This document shows, one piece after another, positions 1 through 8,675 of a stretch of 64,000 nt of DNA. This DNA is from Aridibaculum aurantiacum (GTDB lineage Bacteria; Bacteroidota; Bacteroidia; Chitinophagales; Chitinophagaceae), in NCBI RefSeq assembly GCF_017355875.1, contig NZ_JAFEWC010000001.1:2294001-2358000 (forward strand), given 5' to 3'. Position 1 is the stretch's first letter; each line of letters starts with the position of its first letter. A program made the translations under genes and the position numbers. The notes beneath the pieces are model-generated. The model was not told the origin of the DNA and made no database searches. It saw nothing but the letters and a program-made list of their open reading frames with translations.

Positions 1-2784
1 TATCATAACTCTTGCTAAGTCATAATCATTTGCTACTATTTTTCTGATTTTGACACAATTTTCAAGTGTTAGCCATAGTATTGGTGTTATCAATTCAATA
101 ACGCCATTCTCCTTACAAATGTTGATTGAAAGTTCAACAAAGTATAAGTAAGCGTCAAACTTGTATTGGTATGACTTATAGTGTTCAGTAATGTACTTTT
201 TTTCAAAGGTGTTTAAACTTGTTCCATAAGGTGGATTGCCAATAATCACATCAAATCCAATGAAATCACCTTCATCATTCAGCACTTCAGGAAATTCAAA
301 CCGCCATTCAAATGCATTGTTGTAAATGGGGCTTTTCACATAGGCTTCCAAATCCTTATTCAGCTTTTCTATATCAGCTTCCAGTCTTTGCTTGTCTTTC
401 TTTTGTGCTGCGGTTAGGTTTTGCTCAAACAACTTGTTGTTAACATACTTGTTCAGAAACTCATTGGTTATTTTATTCAGCTTTTTCTTTACCGGGTTCT
501 GGTCGGTGATTTTAGAAAGAAATCCTTTCTTCAAATCGGTCATCAACTGCTGTATGCCACGCTTCTTATCCTTGTCAGCTTCATGCTTATAATCAGATAC
601 CCACTTTTTGTATTCCAGTATCTTCTTTTCAAAGTAAGGTGTGGCGGCTTTCAGGTCTTCATCCAGCCCAAACCTGCTAACTAAAGAATTACCTGTCTTA
701 ATGTTTATATCAATGTTTGGCAGGGTTTGCAACTCACCATTGCTGTTGCTGCCATCGGCAATGTAGTAGGCATTCTTCAGCAGTTCTATCCATAAGCGTA
801 AACGGCATATCTGTACGGATTTTGGGTTGATGTCCACACCAAATAAGCTGTTTTCTATCAGGCTTTGCTTTTCGTGAAAAAGCGTTTCCTGCACCCTTTG
901 TATTTCAGCATTGGGTATGGTTATATTATCACCTGCATCCTGCACATAGTACGTAAAGAAGTTGCGCTCCTTATCTGTTACAAGCAGTTCATCATTTTCT
1001 ACCGTTGCAATGTGGTCGGTTAATCGTTTGCCAGCCGCATCAGCCAAAATGCCTAACTCACTTTTAATGGCTATGAGTTCATTCAATGCAGAAACCAAAA
1101 AGTGACCGGAACCAACTGCCGGGTCGCAAATGGTGAGCGAATTAATCAGTGCATTGTATTCTTTGATGGCTTTGGCGGAACGGTCGTCTGAAATATAGTT
1201 GTGCAGGTCTTCAAAGCTGTCTGCCTTCCAGTTGTACTTTTCCTTAAACTTATTTACCACTGCCTGCCTGATAGCCTGCCGGCACATATACATGGTGATG
1301 AAGCCAGGTGTAAAGATGGAGCCGTCTTTGTAGCCGTTTATCTTTTCAAAGATGAGCCCCAGCACCGATGCATTGATAAGTGTCTTCCGCTCTTCCTGTA
1401 TCTCTTCGCTGCCTTCGCTGGCAAAGTCGTAGGCATTCAGGAAATCAAACAGGTATTGTAGTGTGTTGAGCTTTTGTGTTACCGGCTTGTTTTTATCATC
1501 CTTCAGCACTGTGTTAGCCAGTAATGGCATTTCTGCTGCATCATCCAGCATGTTAATGCGGATGGTCTGGTCTTCCAGTGGCGTTATATCAAACAAAGAA
1601 CTATTCAGGTAAGGAATGTGCTTGTATTTGGCTCTTACACGTTCTATACGTTCCTGTTGCTTACGTGCCAGTACCTGGAAGAAGAGTTTGTACAATTCAT
1701 CGTACTGTGGTAAGGTCTTGTAGTTCAGGAAACGGTAATTTTCGTTGCCTTTGTGGTATTTGAGTAACTGCGCTTCCAATAACTTCAGGAACAGCACACG
1801 GTTCACCCATGTAATACACAACTCGAGGGCTACACTGAAAAGCTGGTCTTCTGTGGTCTCTCCATACGACTGCCGGTCTGATACCTTGTGCAGGCAGTTT
1901 TCTGTTTCCAGTTGTACAATGGTGTTTTCCAGCAATGAGCCATCAAGGCGTTTGCCTTCCTGCCTGCGGCGAATGAGCTTCTTGTTTCCTTCCTTTACTT
2001 CTTCCAGACCAATGATGTACAAAAGCTCGTTGTAAAAACCTTTGTCTAAGGTGTTGCTGTCGTTGGCAAATGACAGCTTTAGCAGGTGTGTGGGTGACAA
2101 CACTTTGAATAAAGGAATGAGCTTGTTGTCGTTGTTCTTATCGCTGTCTTTTAGCGGCTTCTCGTACTCCCTTATGTCGAAGTAAGTATATTCTATCTCG
2201 TCGGCTAAACCGGCAAGGAATGGCTTTGCAATCTCATTGTAGAATAGGTCGTTATTGGTGCTCACCTTTTGCTTTGCCATCCATGCCTTATATTCCTTCA
2301 CCAAACTGCTGTTCTTGAAAAACAACCGCTCAAACTCCGGGGCATCAAAAACAAACCACTCGTAAATGTTGGTAATGACCAGGTACTTTATATCGTTGTT
2401 GTGGTGCTCAATACGTTCACGCAGGTAGTACAGAATGATTTCATGCATTGCCTTGCGGTTCAGGTCAGTGGTGGTCACCATTTCATGATTGGAAGGCTTT
2501 TTGGTCTCGAACAATACACCGGCAGGATGCGTAGCATCTTTGCCCGTATGAATAACAAAGTCAGTACGACCTTTAGTGGCTATATGGTAGCTGGGGCTGT
2601 ACCAGGTGTTTTTCAGGAAATCCATCACATGCCCCTTCATATTCTCTTCACTCTCGGCAGGGTTGATATGCCCTAAAAGGGTCTTGAAGTTCGCTTTGAA
2701 CTTCTCAATATCTGCCCGTTCAGGCTTAATGAGCCTGTAGGCTTTATTCAGGGATTGTTTTACGGTCAGTTGTTTGAGTTTCAT
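1..2784 (-). CDS. Single-chain (type IIG/Eco57I-like) restriction-modification enzyme, 3' end outside the window
   Basis: The frame is open on the minus strand from an ATG at 2784 to the window edge, about 928 residues, so the C-terminus is missing. The N-terminus has a PD-(D/E)XK nuclease pattern: D75, then E93-x-K95 within LFETKKP. The middle holds an N6-adenine methyltransferase core, with motif I DPAVGSGHFL at about 554 (nt 1098-1125) and motif IV NPPYG at about 850 (nt 226-237). This order of nuclease, helical region and gamma-class methylase is that of Eco57I-like enzymes, which cut and modify with one polypeptide. The target-recognition domain should lie near the missing end. The gene follows the polymerase-like gene on the same strand, so it is probably cargo of the tRNA-Ser element. 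Specificity cannot be read from the sequence. A BREX PglX-like role is a less likely alternative. Confidence 0.88.
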   Translation of the reverse strand, partial: MKLKQLTVKQSLNKAYRLIKPERADIEKFKANFKTLLGHINPAESEENMKGHVMDFLKNTWYSPSYHIATKGRTDFVIHTGKDATHPAGVLFETKKPSNHEMVTTTDLNRKAMHEIILYYLRERIEHHNNDIKYLVITNIYEWFVFDAPEFERLFFKNSSLVKEYKAWMAKQKVSTNNDLFYNEIAKPFLAGLADEIEYTYFDIREYEKPLKDSDKNNDNKLIPLFKVLSPTHLLKLSFANDSNTLDKGFYNELLYIIGLEEVKEGNKKLIRRRQEGKRLDGSLLENTIVQLETENCLHKVSDRQSYGETTEDQLFSVALELCITWVNRVLFLKLLEAQLLKYHKGNENYRFLNYKTLPQYDELYKLFFQVLARKQQERIERVRAKYKHIPYLNSSLFDITPLEDQTIRINMLDDAAEMPLLANTVLKDDKNKPVTQKLNTLQYLFDFLNAYDFASEGSEEIQEERKTLINASVLGLIFEKINGYKDGSIFTPGFITMYMCRQAIRQAVVNKFKEKYNWKADSFEDLHNYISDDRSAKAIKEYNALINSLTICDPAVGSGHFLVSALNELIAIKSELGILADAAGKRLTDHIATVENDELLVTDKERNFFTYYVQDAGDNITIPNAEIQRVQETLFHEKQSLIENSLFGVDINPKSVQICRLRLWIELLKNAYYIADGSNSNGELQTLPNIDINIKTGNSLVSRFGLDEDLKAATPYFEKKILEYKKWVSDYKHEADKDKKRGIQQLMTDLKKGFLSKITDQNPVKKKLNKITNEFLNKYVNNKLFEQNLTAAQKKDKQRLEADIEKLNKDLEAYVKSPIYNNAFEWRFEFPEVLNDEGDFIGFDVIIGNPPYGTSLNTFEKKYITEHYKSYQYKFDAYLYFVELSINICKENGVIELITPILWLTLENCVKIRKIVANDYDLARVMI

Positions 2785-2917
2785 TATCTGGCTGTCCTGT
2801 GGGTTGTATTGCGGCAAAATACGATTTAGAAGGCGTATTGGGAAAAATGGGCATATTTCATGGTAGCTGGTTATGCAATCCACGTAAGGGCTTGTGTGGG
2901 GCTTGGAAGGGGCTTAA

Positions 2918-4366
2918 TTACGCAGCCAGCAGTTCTTCTCCTACAAACAGCTTCTTATCATTGAAGCGTACATTCTCCGGCTTCCAATACTCTACTGAAA
3001 ACTTTGGCTTATGACCTATGGCTTTATATAGTTCTTCTGCCATTACCTTCTGTACATACTTCTCATTGCCTACTGTAGTAGCTATACTATCGTGAATAGT
3101 AAACAGAGGCACGTCGGGACGCTCTGCTGCAATACGGCGGGTAATAACCTTCAGCATCAGGTGGCTTTCTATCTGCTGCAATAGCCTGGGCAGCTTAGTC
3201 TTATCTCCCTTCTTAATTAAAGAGAAAAGGTGATAGACAGCCGGGAATATATCTTTAAAGAATTTCTTGGGTGCAGCTTCTGGTTTTGCTATAAATCTGT
3301 TGTCACTATAGAGCACCATAAACATTGCAGTCTTTACAGCTTTACGGGTTGCATAGTCAATACCCAACTCACTGCTCATCATCTTCTCAAGTTCTTCATA
3401 AAACATGCCTTGTGTTGCAATATCTGTATATCGCTCAAAGTCAATACCAGCTTGGATTACATCTGATTTTAGACACATAATGTAAGAAATATAATCCTGT
3501 GGTTGTAGGTTCTTGATGATTGATGTGTTCTTAATGGATTTGATATTGATTGTTTCACTGTTGTTACATAACCAAAAGCCTGTTAATAGTAAAACAGTAC
3601 TTAGATATGGCTGGCAATTTTTGACATCAATAGAGCAAAGCGGCAAACCATTATAATTAAGAAAGTGCCTAAGCTCCGAACGCATATTGGTTAGCGGTGT
3701 ATGTAAACGGTAAACATTATTATCCAGTTTAGCTGGCAGCTCGCCGTCGGCAATATTGTTTATGCTCAACTGGGCAGCCATATACTGTGTAACCGGGTCT
3801 TTGGCTTTGCCGGTTTTTAAATCAATATCCTGGAGCTCCGGATTTGCCAACTTACGGTCACGGTCGGCGGTGATGAACTTCATTGCCTGCTCATAATCAA
3901 TTTGCAGCCCGTCATCCAGCCACCGCAGCAGGTGTGCAACACTTTTCTTCATTTCCTTCGTGTATTTGCTGTCGGCTCTCTGATGTTTTATCAGCGTCCT
4001 GTTTGTTATAGTCACCGCCTGTAAACCGGTTCTGTATTTTGTTGTAAACCGATACCCTTTCGATTTACCACCAATATGTTTTTCATTAACTCCGGCTGGA
4101 ATATAACTGCCGTCAGTTTGCAGAATGCCGTTTTGTAGAAGGTATTTAAAGTAGCCGGGATAATCAGGCACCCGCTTTTTAAGAATGCGGGAATAGATGG
4201 GGACAAAACCGTCAACAATTTCAAGGTCTTTGTTGATGGCTGGTATATAGGATACCAGGTGAAGGATGTGGACTAACTTGTCTCTGTCAAATTTAGGAAT
4301 ATTGGATGGCGGGTTTTCTATCAGCAACTCGTCTATATCCAAGTTCTCTGGAATGTACTGCTTCAT
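2918..4366 (-). CDS. Family-A / single-subunit polymerase-like protein of the mobile element
   Basis: This 482-residue protein belongs to no family I can name with certainty. Three motifs match the palm and fingers of family-A DNA polymerases and T7-type RNA polymerases. A motif A-like LCSIDVKNCQPYL puts an acidic residue at D247. Motif B is R341-xxx-K345-x7-Y353, the same spacing as R627/K631/Y639 of T7 RNA polymerase and R754/K758/Y766 of Klenow. A motif C-like TIHDSIAT has H425-D426-S427, like the HDS of T7 RNA polymerase. The A-to-B spacing (94) is close to that of T7 (about 90), and motif C lies 56 residues from the end. The N-terminal 240 residues are much shorter than in T7 RNA polymerase, and no exonuclease motifs were seen. 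It sits between an excisionase-like gene and a restriction-modification gene. A role in element replication, priming or transcription is an inference. Confidence 0.6.
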   Translation of the reverse strand: MKQYIPENLDIDELLIENPPSNIPKFDRDKLVHILHLVSYIPAINKDLEIVDGFVPIYSRILKKRVPDYPGYFKYLLQNGILQTDGSYIPAGVNEKHIGGKSKGYRFTTKYRTGLQAVTITNRTLIKHQRADSKYTKEMKKSVAHLLRWLDDGLQIDYEQAMKFITADRDRKLANPELQDIDLKTGKAKDPVTQYMAAQLSINNIADGELPAKLDNNVYRLHTPLTNMRSELRHFLNYNGLPLCSIDVKNCQPYLSTVLLLTGFWLCNNSETINIKSIKNTSIIKNLQPQDYISYIMCLKSDVIQAGIDFERYTDIATQGMFYEELEKMMSSELGIDYATRKAVKTAMFMVLYSDNRFIAKPEAAPKKFFKDIFPAVYHLFSLIKKGDKTKLPRLLQQIESHLMLKVITRRIAAERPDVPLFTIHDSIATTVGNEKYVQKVMAEELYKAIGHKPKFSVEYWKPENVRFNDKKLFVGEELLAA

Positions 4367-4460
4367 AAATCTGGTGATGATGATTATTCATAATTGCTCG
4401 TCTTTTCATATAGCTGGTTTTGGAAAATGGTTATGGTTTCGATAATTAAGCACAGGCGAA

Positions 4461-4730
4461 TTAGGCAGCGTTGCGTTTATTGCCGTTCAGCACCTGCATA
4501 ACATCATTGTAGGAATAATAGATAGTGCCGCCCATTTTTGTAAATGGCAGTGTACCATTGATGCGCAGGTTTTGCAATGTGCCTGGAGAGCAATTGAGGA
4601 GCTTCATCACATCAGAACTCTTTAGCCACTCTTTCTGGTCGGATGCCGGTTGGATTATTCTTCTTATCTCTTCCAGCAGTTCCGTTTTAAAGTTTTTCAT
4701 GTCTTCCCGGGTCAGAATTTCTAAGTTCAT
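4461..4730 (-). CDS. Excisionase-like helix-turn-helix DNA-binding protein
   Basis: This 89-residue protein starts with a short charged helix (about residues 11-27). A MerR/HTH_17-type winged helix follows at about 34-82: EWLKSSDVMKLLNCSPGTL, then a wing with MGGTIYYSYNDVMQVL. Proteins of this size and fold next to tyrosine integrases in Bacteroidota elements usually act as excisionases or as element regulators. It lies 172 bp downstream of the integrase stop and 94 bp upstream of the polymerase-like gene, all on the minus strand. The upstream gap holds a perfect inverted repeat (4815-4831) that could be its binding site. An ATG at codon 11 is an alternative start. Confidence 0.75.
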   Translation of the reverse strand: MNLEILTREDMKNFKTELLEEIRRIIQPASDQKEWLKSSDVMKLLNCSPGTLQNLRINGTLPFTKMGGTIYYSYNDVMQVLNGNKRNAA

Positions 4731-4774
4731 TTAATTCAAATTTTCGTGCTTTAATTTAATTAATTTATACTACC

Positions 4775-4782
4775 CAAATTTA
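4775..4782 (-). promoter_or_regulatory. Candidate -7 box TAAATTTG for the HTH gene
   Basis: Read on the minus strand, TAAATTTG matches the Bacteroidota -7 consensus TAnnTTTG and lies 45 bp before the HTH start codon at 4730. No clear -33 TTTG was found at the usual distance, so this is tentative. Confidence 0.3.
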
Positions 4783-4814
4783 CCGATTTATGCTGCTAAA
4801 TAATTACGGATTTT

Positions 4815-4831
4815 ATGCACAATATGTGCAT
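4815..4831. promoter_or_regulatory. Perfect 7-bp inverted repeat, operator-like
   Basis: ATGCACA and TGTGCAT are perfect inverted repeats separated by ATA. The site lies between the integrase stop and the HTH gene, just upstream of the candidate -7 box. That is a natural place for an operator bound by the HTH protein or another element regulator. Confidence 0.4.
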
Positions 4832-4902
4832 AGTTTTCAACGTAAAACTTGCCAGAAACCGCTTTTTGCTAACGTTTTTTAGCATTGTAAACTATTATAA
4901 TA

Positions 4903-6150
4903 TCAAGACACTTTTTTGAGTGTTTTACCTTCCGATTTGCTCGCAAACTTTGCCTTCAATAATTGCATATCATCACTAACCTTTCTATCTACAATTTTTG
5001 CATAGTGCTGCGTGGTACGAACAGACTTGTGACCAAGCATCTTGCTGACACTTTCTAATGGCACCCCATTGGTTAGTGTAACGGTGGTGGCAAATGTGTG
5101 GCGGGCTAAATGTGATGTGATGTTTTTAGTGATGCCGCATAGGTCGGCAATCTCCTTCAGGTAACCGTTCATCTTCTGATTTGTCAGTACAGGTAACAGC
5201 CTGTTATCTGCCTGGCACTTTGGATTGTTTGCATACTTCTCAATAATGCCAGCCGGAATAGGTAACAAAGGAATGCTGGAACGGGTGTCTGTTTTGGTTC
5301 GGTTTATCTTAATCCACTTCTCGCCATCAATACCCATGATGATGTGGTCTTTTGATAGCTTCTTTACATCGGAATAAGCCAAGCCAGTGAAACAGCAAAA
5401 AAGGAAAATATCTCTCACCTGTTCCAGCCGCTGGGTCGGAAACTGCTTTGCTGCAACTGCATCCAGTTCAGCTTCTGACAGGCACTCTCTTTCTACTTCA
5501 CGCAACGTGATTTTGTAATTGGTGAACGGGTCTCTTTCTAACCAACCATTACCAATGCAGATGCGGATAATCTTCTTGAAGTTGGTAATGTACTTAATGG
5601 CGGTATTATGGCTGCACTTCCGGACAGTCTTTAGGTAGTATTCAAATTCTGTAATGAACTCGTAATTGATTTGCTTAATCTCCAGGTCCGAAACATTGTA
5701 CTTCCACTGAATGAACTCCTGTGTGTGGCTTAGTGCGGTGCAATACCGTTCGTAAGTGCCGAAAGAGAAATCTTTGTTCAGCAGTTCTTTTACCTGGTTG
5801 TTGTGGTACTGGAAAACTTCAATGATGGTTTTGCCTTTTTCGGTAATGCCGAGGTAAGCATTTTTCACCGTTTCGGCGGTGATTGGTTTGTTGGCTTCCA
5901 TCAGCAGCCGGTAGTGCTCATTGAGTTTCAAACGAACAGCAGCCAAGTAAGCATTGATGCTTTTGCTTTCTTCGGTAGTGCCTTTTACAACACCTGCATT
6001 TGATACCCACTTTTCAGGGTCAACGCTGCGTTTGATGGAAAACTCTGTGCGAATTTCATTGATTGTAATTCTGGCGTAGATGGGAGCTTTGCCAGTTTCA
6101 TCAGCTTTAGACTTTTTAAGCTGAAATGAGAGGTGCATTGGAGTGCTCAT
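4903..6150 (-). CDS. Tyrosine recombinase / integrase of a tRNA-Ser integrative element
   Basis: The frame can begin at a GTG at 6216, but the ATG at 6150 (or 6138) begins the recognisable arm-binding domain and gives 415 residues. Domains in order are an N-terminal arm-DNA-binding region (about 1-85), a SAM-like core-binding domain (about 100-200) and a C-terminal catalytic domain. The catalytic domain shows HLARH (H347, R350), LGH (H374) and nucleophile Y383 in TTQHYAKI. The usual first arginine of TGxR is replaced by alanine (FTGLAYSD), a variation known from Bacteroidota integrases such as IntDOT and NBU1-type enzymes. The gene begins about 245 bp from the 3' end of the tRNA-Ser gene, as expected for an integrase next to its attachment site. 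The element therefore extends leftward, beyond the window. Confidence 0.93.
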   Translation of the reverse strand: MSTPMHLSFQLKKSKADETGKAPIYARITINEIRTEFSIKRSVDPEKWVSNAGVVKGTTEESKSINAYLAAVRLKLNEHYRLLMEANKPITAETVKNAYLGITEKGKTIIEVFQYHNNQVKELLNKDFSFGTYERYCTALSHTQEFIQWKYNVSDLEIKQINYEFITEFEYYLKTVRKCSHNTAIKYITNFKKIIRICIGNGWLERDPFTNYKITLREVERECLSEAELDAVAAKQFPTQRLEQVRDIFLFCCFTGLAYSDVKKLSKDHIIMGIDGEKWIKINRTKTDTRSSIPLLPIPAGIIEKYANNPKCQADNRLLPVLTNQKMNGYLKEIADLCGITKNITSHLARHTFATTVTLTNGVPLESVSKMLGHKSVRTTQHYAKIVDRKVSDDMQLLKAKFASKSEGKTLKKVS

Positions 6151-6250
6151 TTGCTGGTGATTTTGTTCTTTAAATTTAAGAAAAAAAGGGCAAAAAAGCA
6201 AGGTGCAATTATCCACAATTAATTGAAAAACAGTGGATTAAGTTAGTTAC

Positions 6251-6284
6251 CGAGACCTGAAAAAGTGAATAACACGAGGTCTCG
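6251..6284. repeat. 8-bp inverted repeat between integrase and tRNA-Ser
   Basis: CGAGACCT (6251-6258) and AGGTCTCG (6277-6284) are perfect inverted repeats with an 18-nt spacer. A further GGTCT/AGACC pair begins inside the right arm and ends at about 6293. The position between integrase and tRNA 3' end suggests recombinase or excisionase arm sites, or the integrase promoter region. No function is demonstrated. Confidence 0.45.
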
Positions 6285-6332
6285 ATTTAGACCATTTTTT
6301 ATGCGAAAAATTGAATGATTTGGTGAGGGGCT

Positions 6333-6369
6333 AAAAACAAAAAACCCCGTAAACATTGAGTTTGACGGG
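6333..6369 (-). terminator. Rho-independent terminator downstream of tRNA-Ser
   Basis: On the minus strand CCCGT and AAAC pair with GTTT and ACGGG around a 5-nt loop, with one bulged base. A T-rich tract (TTTTTTGTTTTT) follows. It begins 26 nt past the tRNA CCA end, so it probably ends the tRNA transcript. It lies on the element side of the presumed junction. Confidence 0.7.
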
Positions 6370-6394
6370 ATTTAGTACCATTTGATATACTATC

Positions 6395-6482
<88 letters not shown>

Positions 6483-7018
6483 GGCGCAAAAGTACATTCT
6501 GAGATATATCTACCAAAAAATCTTTCAGATATTTTATTTCTTAATCCTAACGCGCCATGCACGCCCTGGAGAAGTATCAGGAATAGCCATACAGGAACAC
6601 TTGAATCAGTTTGAGTTTAGATGATGTTTATACGACCATATCACACACCAAGTCATCACTTACGACTTCTTATGATTGCAGTCAACCTATCACTTGCTTC
6701 ATAACAAAAATGATCGGCCTTGCAGTTAGTATTCTGTTTCAGATTGTTGTTCTGTCAGCATTGAAACAAGCGGATCCTTTCGTGTGTCAGGCATTGTATG
6801 CTTCATTTATAAAATGTCATTATTGCGGTGTTCTATCAAAACAAGTGGATGCTTTAATGATGAATTCGCAATAAATAGCCAGCCACTGTAGCTTTTGTTG
6901 AATATTATTCAAATATTAAAACTGCCAATAATCAGTGGCGGCAGTGTCGATTGTCATTTTACAGCAGCATATGTGTACATAGCTTGCACCAGAATTCTAA
7001 CGATAAAAAATTCGCAAT
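6483..7018. other. Gene-free stretch between tRNA-Ser and the WG-repeat gene
   Basis: The short open frames here show no signal peptide, family motif or convincing composition. I see no RNA gene, repeat or terminator. The right end presumably contains the promoters of the tRNA (minus strand) and the WG-repeat gene (plus strand). Confidence 0.6.
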
Positions 7019-7606
7019 ATGAAAAAGTATTTATTGGTGGCAGCGGTACTAGCCGTAACCACTTCCTATGGCCAAACCCCAAACCTTTATGACCATGTAC
7101 AAGGATATAACGAGGGACTGGCGAGGGTAGAAAAAAACAACAAAGCTGGCTTCATAAACCAGGAAGGCGACGTAGTGATAAGAATGCGTTTCCAGGATGC
7201 TCAGCCTTTTAGCGAAAACCTGGCTGCTGTAAGACTACGGGACAAATGGGGTTTTGTGAACAAGAATGGAAGGGTGGTAGTAAAACCAAAATATGACAAA
7301 GTATTTGCTTTTGAAGGAGGTCTGGCTAAAGTAATGATAGGAGATAAATATGGAGTAGTGAACACAAACGGGGATGTAGTAGTAGACACCTATTTCAATT
7401 ACATAGGCAAGTTTGTAAATGGTCTTGCACCCGTAACCAATGAAGAAGCCAAATGGGGATTTATAGACGAGGAAGGTAAAATAGTTATAGACTTCATCTA
7501 CAATTATGCTGATAATTTTAAAGATGGAGTTGCACGTGTGATGCGCAACTGCCGCTGGTATACAATAGATGTTTCCGGCCAGGAAAGGTTGGAGGAAATT
7601 TTCTAG
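7019..7606 (+). CDS. Secreted WG-repeat (KWG) protein
   Basis: This 195-residue protein has an N-terminal signal peptide (MKKYLLVAAVLAVTTSYGQ). It then has about five tandem WG repeats of some 32 residues, each with a core such as KWGFVNKNGRVVVKPKYD or KWGFIDEEGKIVIDFIYN. The last copy is degenerate, with RWYTIDVSG in place of WGFIN. WG repeats form beta-rich solenoids, and their molecular role is generally unknown. The ATG at 7019 directly begins the signal peptide. A terminator follows at 7670, so the gene is probably transcribed alone. Surface or periplasmic location is inferred from the signal peptide. Confidence 0.85.
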   Translation: MKKYLLVAAVLAVTTSYGQTPNLYDHVQGYNEGLARVEKNNKAGFINQEGDVVIRMRFQDAQPFSENLAAVRLRDKWGFVNKNGRVVVKPKYDKVFAFEGGLAKVMIGDKYGVVNTNGDVVVDTYFNYIGKFVNGLAPVTNEEAKWGFIDEEGKIVIDFIYNYADNFKDGVARVMRNCRWYTIDVSGQERLEEIF

Positions 7607-7669
7607 TAAATCATCATAGTGTTCTTATTGTAACTAACAAATTCAAACAACGTATTAGAAAATAGAAGC

Positions 7670-7712
7670 CCGGCTGTAACATTAAATTATAGCCGGTCTT
7701 ATTTATTTTTTT
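7670..7712 (+). terminator. Rho-independent terminator after the WG-repeat gene
   Basis: CCGGCTGTAA pairs with TTATAGCCGG (one G-T wobble) around a 7-nt loop. A T-rich tail follows at 7697-7712. Confidence 0.75.
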
Positions 7713-7841
7713 TAAATCAGCCGATATAAAAATTGAAATAGCAGCAATTCAATTCCTTGTAAGTGATCATTTATTGCACCGTTCATCAGCTAATCGAAGC
7801 AGCACTCAAACAACTTAAGGTGTCTTGAAAAAAACCTTTTG

Positions 7842-8297
7842 ATGCGACTGCTGCTCACTATTAGCGTTATCCTTGCCACCTTCTTTTCCTCCTGCGACCC
7901 TTGTAAAAATCTTGACTGCATTTCTGATAATTTTTTCGGGCAGTTCAGGATAACCAGTGCAAGTACTGGAAATGACCTGGTGTTCGGCTCCAACCGGGTT
8001 TACGATAAAGATCAAATCAGGTTCTATTCGCTAAAAGGTACTGATACCACTTTTTTGGACTACCAGCCTATAAGGTATGCAGGTACAGGGTATGACAGTG
8101 TTTTGTATGTTCACTTCTTTCCACCAACAGATGTTGCTTATATGCGACTAAGTAATGGCGACATTGATACTTTACATATATCGTACAATACAAGGACAAC
8201 GAAGTGTTGTGGTACTATCACCGAGATCACTAAATTTCGTTTCAACAACATGGTTGATATCCCCGTCGATAATTCTACACCAGAGTTAAAGAAGTAA
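7842..8297 (+). CDS. Small cysteine-containing lipoprotein of unknown function
   Basis: The start is taken as the ATG at 7842; a TTG one codon upstream is less likely. The protein has 151 residues. It starts with a lipoprotein signal, MRLLLTISVILATFFSSC, with C18 as the probable lipidation site, followed closely by further cysteines (DPCKNLDC). The rest is predicted beta-rich (NRVYDKDQIRFYSLKG, TLHISYNTRTTKCCG) and may form a small barrel. No family was recognised. Location in the cell envelope is inferred from the lipobox. Confidence 0.7.
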   Translation: MRLLLTISVILATFFSSCDPCKNLDCISDNFFGQFRITSASTGNDLVFGSNRVYDKDQIRFYSLKGTDTTFLDYQPIRYAGTGYDSVLYVHFFPPTDVAYMRLSNGDIDTLHISYNTRTTKCCGTITEITKFRFNNMVDIPVDNSTPELKK

Positions 8298-8675
8298 AAA
8301 TTCTCTTTTCTAAATAATCGAGTGCTACATATCTGCACTTGCTGTAAAGCAGTAAGTAGTAATGCTGCTATGCATTTATTTATACCAGCGTTGTTATACA
8401 CTTCACTCATCTTCGTTCTTCTACTTACAGATAAGGCGACATCCATACCATTACCTTTTTTATATAGTCTATACGCTCACACATCACCAACTACTAATTC
8501 CTTCTTTCGTCTAACTTCTCTCTATACCCGCTTAACAAACGTTTACAATTCCTTCATTGCCCATTAACTTTTCCTTAATACACCTTGGGCAATTTTGCTG
8601 CACGAACCAAAACCATTTGCTCACTACTTATCCTTCTCCAATCATCACTGGAATAGCTTAAAAACAGTACTTACT
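8298..8675 (+). other. Leader region of the SusC/SusD operon
   Basis: This 378-bp AT-rich gap shows no convincing gene. An in-frame TTG at 8595 would add 27 residues before the SusC signal peptide, but the ATG at 8676 is the natural start. The operon promoter must lie here, although no clear TTTG/TAnnTTTG pair stands out. No anti-sigma or sigma gene precedes the operon. Confidence 0.5.

Noticed and set aside
392-684. Two overlapping plus-strand open frames
   Set aside because: They lie antisense to the methylase part of the restriction-modification gene, which has clear motifs in the opposite strand.
6611-7092. Open frames between tRNA-Ser and the WG-repeat gene
   Set aside because: They show no signal peptide, domain or composition expected of real genes; the second overlaps the start of the WG-repeat gene.
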